Part shown: positions 39,140 to 42,198 of the stretch, piece after piece | Numbering within the stretch: the first letter of the stretch is position 1 | Layout of the letters: every line of letters starts with the position of its first letter | Assembly: GCA_029239635.1 (NCBI GenBank) | Contig: JARBUN010000039.1 | Coordinates: forward strand, 1 to 42,198 | DNA length: 42,198 bases | Direction: 5' to 3' | From: Microbacterium sp. | Lineage (GTDB): Bacteria; Actinomycetota; Actinomycetes; Actinomycetales; Microbacteriaceae | Program-made: the position numbers and the translations under genes | The notes under the pieces: model-generated | Database searches by the model: none | Told to the model about the DNA's origin: nothing | Seen by the model: only the letters and a program-made list of their open reading frames with translations

Positions 39140-39924
39140 ACCCCACCTTCCGGGCCGCGCTCGCGGCATCCGATCGCCCCCTCGCCGGGATGTGGGTGTC
39201 GTCCGGGAGCGCGGTCGCCGCCGAGATCGCCGCCGGCTCCGGCCTCGATTGGCTGCTGCTCGACATGGAGCACTCCGCGGCCTCCCTCGAGACGGTGCTC
39301 ACGCTCCTGCAGGTCACCCAGGCGTATCCGATCACTCCCGTGGTGCGCGTGCCGTGGAACGACCCCGTCGTCATCAAGCAGGTGCTCGACCTCGGCGCAC
39401 AGAACCTCATCGTGCCGATGGTGTCCTCGGCCGACGAGGCCCGGGCTGCGGTCGCCGCAACCCGCTACCCGCCGCACGGGATCCGCGGGGTCGGCAGTGC
39501 CCTCGCCCGCAGCGCCCGCTGGAACCGCGTCGACGGCTACCTCGCCGACGCTCCCGAGCACGTCTCGCTCACCGTGCAGATCGAGACCACGACCGGAGTC
39601 GGCAACGCCGCCGAGATCGCCGCCGTCGAGGGAGTGGATGCCATCTTCGTCGGCCCCGCCGACCTGTCGGCATCCCTGGGTCTTCTCGGTCAGCAGTCGC
39701 ACCCCGACGTCGTCGCGGCGGTCCACGCCGTCTTCGCCGCGGCCCGGGATGCCGGGACCCCGGTCGGCGTGAACGCCTTCGACCCCGCCGTGGCCGAGGC
39801 CTACCTCGCGGCGGGCGCGGACTTCGTCGCGGTGGGGGCGGACGTCGCTCTGCTCGCGCGCGCGTCCGAAGCCCTCGCGCACCGCTTCGCCACGCCGAAC
39901 GGTGGCGAGCGCGCAAGCTATTGA
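39124..39924 (+). CDS. hpaI: 4-hydroxy-2-oxo-heptane-1,7-dioate aldolase
   Basis: A 266-aa class II pyruvate aldolase of the HpcH/HpaI family, cleaving the pathway product to pyruvate and succinic semialdehyde. Seen: GSGLDWLLLDMEHSA with metal-site acid, VVRVPWND (pyruvate-binding Arg), QNLIVPMVSSADEARAAV, QIETTTGV (metal Glu), and GVDAIFVGPADLSASLG (metal Asp). The GTG start at 39124 overlaps hpaH by 16 nt in another frame; GGGAACGA upstream could serve as ribosome-binding site. It ends the hpa set. The succinic semialdehyde it makes would be used by the dehydrogenase at 9193. Confidence 0.93.
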   Translation: MPLRLNPTFRAALAASDRPLAGMWVSSGSAVAAEIAAGSGLDWLLLDMEHSAASLETVLTLLQVTQAYPITPVVRVPWNDPVVIKQVLDLGAQNLIVPMVSSADEARAAVAATRYPPHGIRGVGSALARSARWNRVDGYLADAPEHVSLTVQIETTTGVGNAAEIAAVEGVDAIFVGPADLSASLGLLGQQSHPDVVAAVHAVFAAARDAGTPVGVNAFDPAVAEAYLAAGADFVAVGADVALLARASEALAHRFATPNGGERASY

Positions 39925-39960
39925 GACCTCGCGCAAAGGTTCCGTCCCTAGGGTGACCGC

Positions 39961-40692
39961 ATGACGACGTTCCCCGCGCTGCAACCGATCGCCGATCGTG
40001 CCGCCTTCTACACGGCGCTGCGACAGGACGATCTCGGTGCCGCCGCCGACGCGCTCGGCCCGCACCGGTGGGACACCGACCTCGCGGCGGGCACCCTGAC
40101 CTTCAGCGCCGTCGACGACCCCCGCCGCACCCTCGTCGCCCGCGCGCACCTCATCGCCTCGATCGCCCCGGGCCCGCGCTCGGTGCTCTGGGGCTGGGCG
40201 CACCCGAACGGCGGCGGCGACGCGAACATCGCCGCGCAGCTCCGCGCCTACGGCGAGACCCACGGGATCGCCGAGCTCAGCTCCCCCGAAGCACCGTTCC
40301 CGTCCGACGCCGCGGTTGACGCCGACTGGATCACCGAAGCGTCCCACGTCATCGCGGGCACCGCCGTCGAGATCACCGGGCGCTCGCCGTACTACTCCGC
40401 CCCGATCGGAGACGCGGGCACGCGCGCGGTCATCCTCCTCGACGCCCCCCTCCCGCCCCTGACCGTCGCCCACGCCGGAGTCCGGATGCCGCGCATCCTG
40501 GCATCCACGACTCCCGCCGACCCGCGCAGCTCGGTGTGGGACCTCGCGCGGCTGGCCGGATGGACCCTGGAGTGGGCCGACGACGCCTTCTCCGCGGCGA
40601 CCGTGCAGGATGCCACAGGGTCGATGACGTTCCGCTTCGACGAGCGCGCCCGCATCACCGCGATGGAGAGCTCACTGGGCGCGACGGCCTGA
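39961..40692 (+). CDS. DUF6882-like protein of unknown function
   Basis: A 243-aa soluble protein without signal peptide. The middle RSVLWGWAHPN and the later RAVILLDAP are reminiscent of the uncharacterised DUF6882 family (recollection, not searched). No catalytic motif is recognised. The start ATG is preceded 6 nt by TAGGGT (39949-39954), a good actinobacterial -10 box, and there is no ribosome-binding site, so a leaderless transcript is likely; this also makes it independent of the hpa genes 36 nt upstream. A 17-bp terminator follows 19 nt after the stop. Confidence 0.7.
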   Translation: MTTFPALQPIADRAAFYTALRQDDLGAAADALGPHRWDTDLAAGTLTFSAVDDPRRTLVARAHLIASIAPGPRSVLWGWAHPNGGGDANIAAQLRAYGETHGIAELSSPEAPFPSDAAVDADWITEASHVIAGTAVEITGRSPYYSAPIGDAGTRAVILLDAPLPPLTVAHAGVRMPRILASTTPADPRSSVWDLARLAGWTLEWADDAFSAATVQDATGSMTFRFDERARITAMESSLGATA

Positions 40693-40711
40693 CGCCTCCG
40701 CCCGCGGACAC

Positions 40712-40749
40712 ACGAAGGGGGCCGGACGATCCCGTCCGGCCCCCTTCGT
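40712..40749. terminator. Strong bidirectional terminator, 17-bp perfect stem
   Basis: ACGAAGGGGGCCGGACG (40712-40728) pairs perfectly with CGTCCGGCCCCCTTCGT (40733-40749) over a 4-nt ATCC loop, followed by TCT. It lies between two convergent genes and serves both strands. Confidence 0.92.
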
Positions 40750-40754
40750 TCTGA

Positions 40755-41234
40755 TCAGGCTTCTTCGTCGTCCTCGTCGTCGTCGCCGATGATCTCGATG
40801 TCCTCGACCTCGAGGTCCGGCGTCAGCTGCACGTGCACGAGCGCGTCGGGGAACGCCGTCTCCCCGGCGAACACCACGATGATCGCGTCGGCGAACACGC
40901 CCACGCCGATCGCCTCGAGGTCGGTGCGCAGGTCGATGTCGGCGCTCAGCTCGTCGTCGTCCACCGCTTCCTCGATCTCGGTGGCGACCTCATCGACGAT
41001 CGCGCTCCAGCGATCCTCGGTCACCGCGAGGATGTCCTTCAGGTTCGACAGGATGCCATCGAGGTCGGGCTCGTCCTCGTCTTCGATCTCGGGGTCGAGG
41101 TCGACCTCCACCTCGACGCCGGCGGCATCCAGGTGTCCGACACCGATGACGCTGTCTTCGTCGATCTGGGCGTCATCGAGCAGGCCGCTCTCGGTGACGC
41201 GGCGGAGGAGGTCGTTCAACACGGACTCAGTCAT
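40755..41234 (-). CDS. Highly acidic small protein, unknown function
   Basis: A 159-aa protein (from ATG 41234) dominated by Asp and Glu, with acidic runs around residues 45-60 and a tail ending DDDEDDEEA. Moderate hydrophobic strands (VGVFADAIIVVFAGETAFPDALVHVQL) suggest a small alpha/beta fold rather than a disordered protein. No family is recognised and no catalytic residue stands out. An in-frame ATG two codons earlier (41240) is possible; neither has a clear ribosome-binding site. It is preceded by a 91-bp gap after folD on the same strand. Confidence 0.65.
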   Translation of the reverse strand: MTESVLNDLLRRVTESGLLDDAQIDEDSVIGVGHLDAAGVEVEVDLDPEIEDEDEPDLDGILSNLKDILAVTEDRWSAIVDEVATEIEEAVDDDELSADIDLRTDLEAIGVGVFADAIIVVFAGETAFPDALVHVQLTPDLEVEDIEIIGDDDEDDEEA

Positions 41235-41325
41235 GCACATACGATCCCACGCCGAGCGGGATCCTGCCCAGCCCTTGCGTGCGCGGCTCCGTCCGTTCGC
41301 TCGGCGGCCGCGTCTCGTTCACCCT

Positions 41326-42198
41326 TCAGAGGGCGGCGACGCGCTCCGCCGCCTCGACGACGTTGGTCATCAGCAGGGCGACGGTCATGGGGCCGACACC
41401 GCCCGGGTTCGGCGAGATGAAGCCGGCGACCTCGGCGACGTCGGGGTGCACGTCGCCGTAGACGCGGCTCTTTCCGGTCTCGGGGTCGGTCTCGCGCGTG
41501 ACACCCACGTCGAGCACCGCGGCGCCCGGCTTGACGTCGGCGGCCTGCACGATGTGCTTCACTCCCGCGGCGGCGACGATGACGTCGGCCTCGCGGAGGT
41601 GCTTCGCGAGGTCGGCCGTGCCGGTGTGCGTGAGGGTGACGGTGGCGTTGATCTCGCGGCGGGTGAGCAGCAGGCCGATCGAGCGACCGATCGTGACGCC
41701 GCGGCCGACGACGACGACCTCCTTGCCCTTCAGGTCGTAGTCGTTGCGCAGCAACAGCTCGATCACCCCGCGCGGCGTGCACGGCAGCGGGGTGTGGATC
41801 GGGGCGTTGACGTTGAGCACCAGACGCCCGAGGTTGGTGGGATGCAGGCCGTCGGCATCCTTCGCCGGATCGATCCGCTCCAGGATCGCGTCGGTGTCGA
41901 TGTGCTTCGGCAGCGGCAGCTGCACGATGTACCCGTGGCAGTCGGGGTCGGCGTTGAGACGGTCGATGACGGCCTCGACCTCCTCCTGGGTCGCCTCGGC
42001 GGGCAGCTCGACCTGGATCGAGTTCATCCCGATCGCCTCGGACTGCTTGTGCTTCATGCCGACGTACAGCTGCGAAGCGGGGTCGGCTCCGACGAGCACC
42101 GTCGCGATACCCGGGACGATCCCCTTCGCGCGCAGGGCCGCGACGCGCTCGGTGAGCTCCGCCTTGATCGCCGCCGACGCGGCCTTACCGTCGAGAAT
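41326..42198 (-). CDS. folD: Methylenetetrahydrofolate dehydrogenase / methenyl-THF cyclohydrolase, partial
   Basis: Bifunctional FolD, interconverting methylene-, methenyl- and 10-formyl-tetrahydrofolate with NADP. The frame is open to the edge of the window ([19 protein letters not shown] at the edge), so about a dozen N-terminal residues are missing. Seen: catalytic Lys in [38 protein letters not shown], the cofactor loop [20 protein letters not shown] and the C-terminal [12 protein letters not shown]. Housekeeping gene, not linked to the aromatic cluster. Confidence 0.96.
   Translation of the reverse strand: MLDGKAASAAIKAELTERVAALRAKGIVPGIATVLVGADPASQLYVGMKHKQSEAIGMNSIQVELPAEATQEEVEAVIDRLNADPDCHGYIVQLPLPKHIDTDAILERIDPAKDADGLHPTNLGRLVLNVNAPIHTPLPCTPRGVIELLLRNDYDLKGKEVVVVGRGVTIGRSIGLLLTRREINATVTLTHTGTADLAKHLREADVIVAAAGVKHIVQAADVKPGAAVLDVGVTRETDPETGKSRVYGDVHPDVAEVAGFISPNPGGVGPMTVALLMTNVVEAAERVAAL

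Overview
The window reads as chromosomal DNA of a high-GC actinobacterium, most likely Microbacterium or another member of the Microbacteriaceae. Reasons: roughly 70% GC with G/C third positions, actinobacterial gene types (GTP-dependent PEP carboxykinase, a RamB-type regulator), several apparently leaderless genes with a TAnnnT box 6-7 nt before the start codon, and a very frequent GGATGCC/GGCATCC heptamer. The genus is an inference. No rRNA, tRNA, CRISPR, phage or insertion-sequence gene was found.

Layout. 1-978: end of ribA and ribH (riboflavin). 1042-5340: small membrane protein, MHS-type MFS permease, tiny HTH protein with two palindromic operators, ABC exporter. 5496-8935: pckG divergent from a RamB/ScfR-type regulator. 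9193-13572: succinate-semialdehyde dehydrogenase and an aromatic-ring FAD monooxygenase (- strand), divergent from an IclR regulator with paired operators. 13687-14923: TetR plus zinc-ribbon operon. 15054-23111: amine block, with copper amine oxidase, TetR, AraC, two SDR genes (one broken), APC permease and MoaF-family protein. 23484-30519 (- strand): ribose-type ABC importer, a frameshifted amidohydrolase and an aldehyde dehydrogenase. 31064-39924 (+ strand): TPP enzyme, acetyltransferase, then a homoprotocatechuate meta-cleavage set: FAH-RraA fusion, GntR, hpaE, hpaD, hpaH, hpaI. 39961-42198: two hypothetical proteins and folD, which runs off the edge.

How it may work together (inference): the amine oxidase converts an aryl-ethylamine such as tyramine or dopamine to an aldehyde, an aldehyde dehydrogenase makes the arylacetate, the FAD monooxygenase may add a ring hydroxyl, and the hpa genes open 3,4-dihydroxyphenylacetate and break it to pyruvate and succinic semialdehyde. 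The succinate-semialdehyde dehydrogenase then feeds succinate to the TCA cycle, next to pckG and a carbon-source regulator. Permeases and IclR, AraC, TetR and GntR regulators are interleaved.

The least explained signal is repeat DNA. One layer is about 95 copies of GGATGCC, balanced between strands and often paired as hairpins between genes. The other is a set of 63-77 bp nested palindromes with different end sequences but similar length and architecture. One of these lies in frame inside the linker of the FAH-RraA fusion protein.
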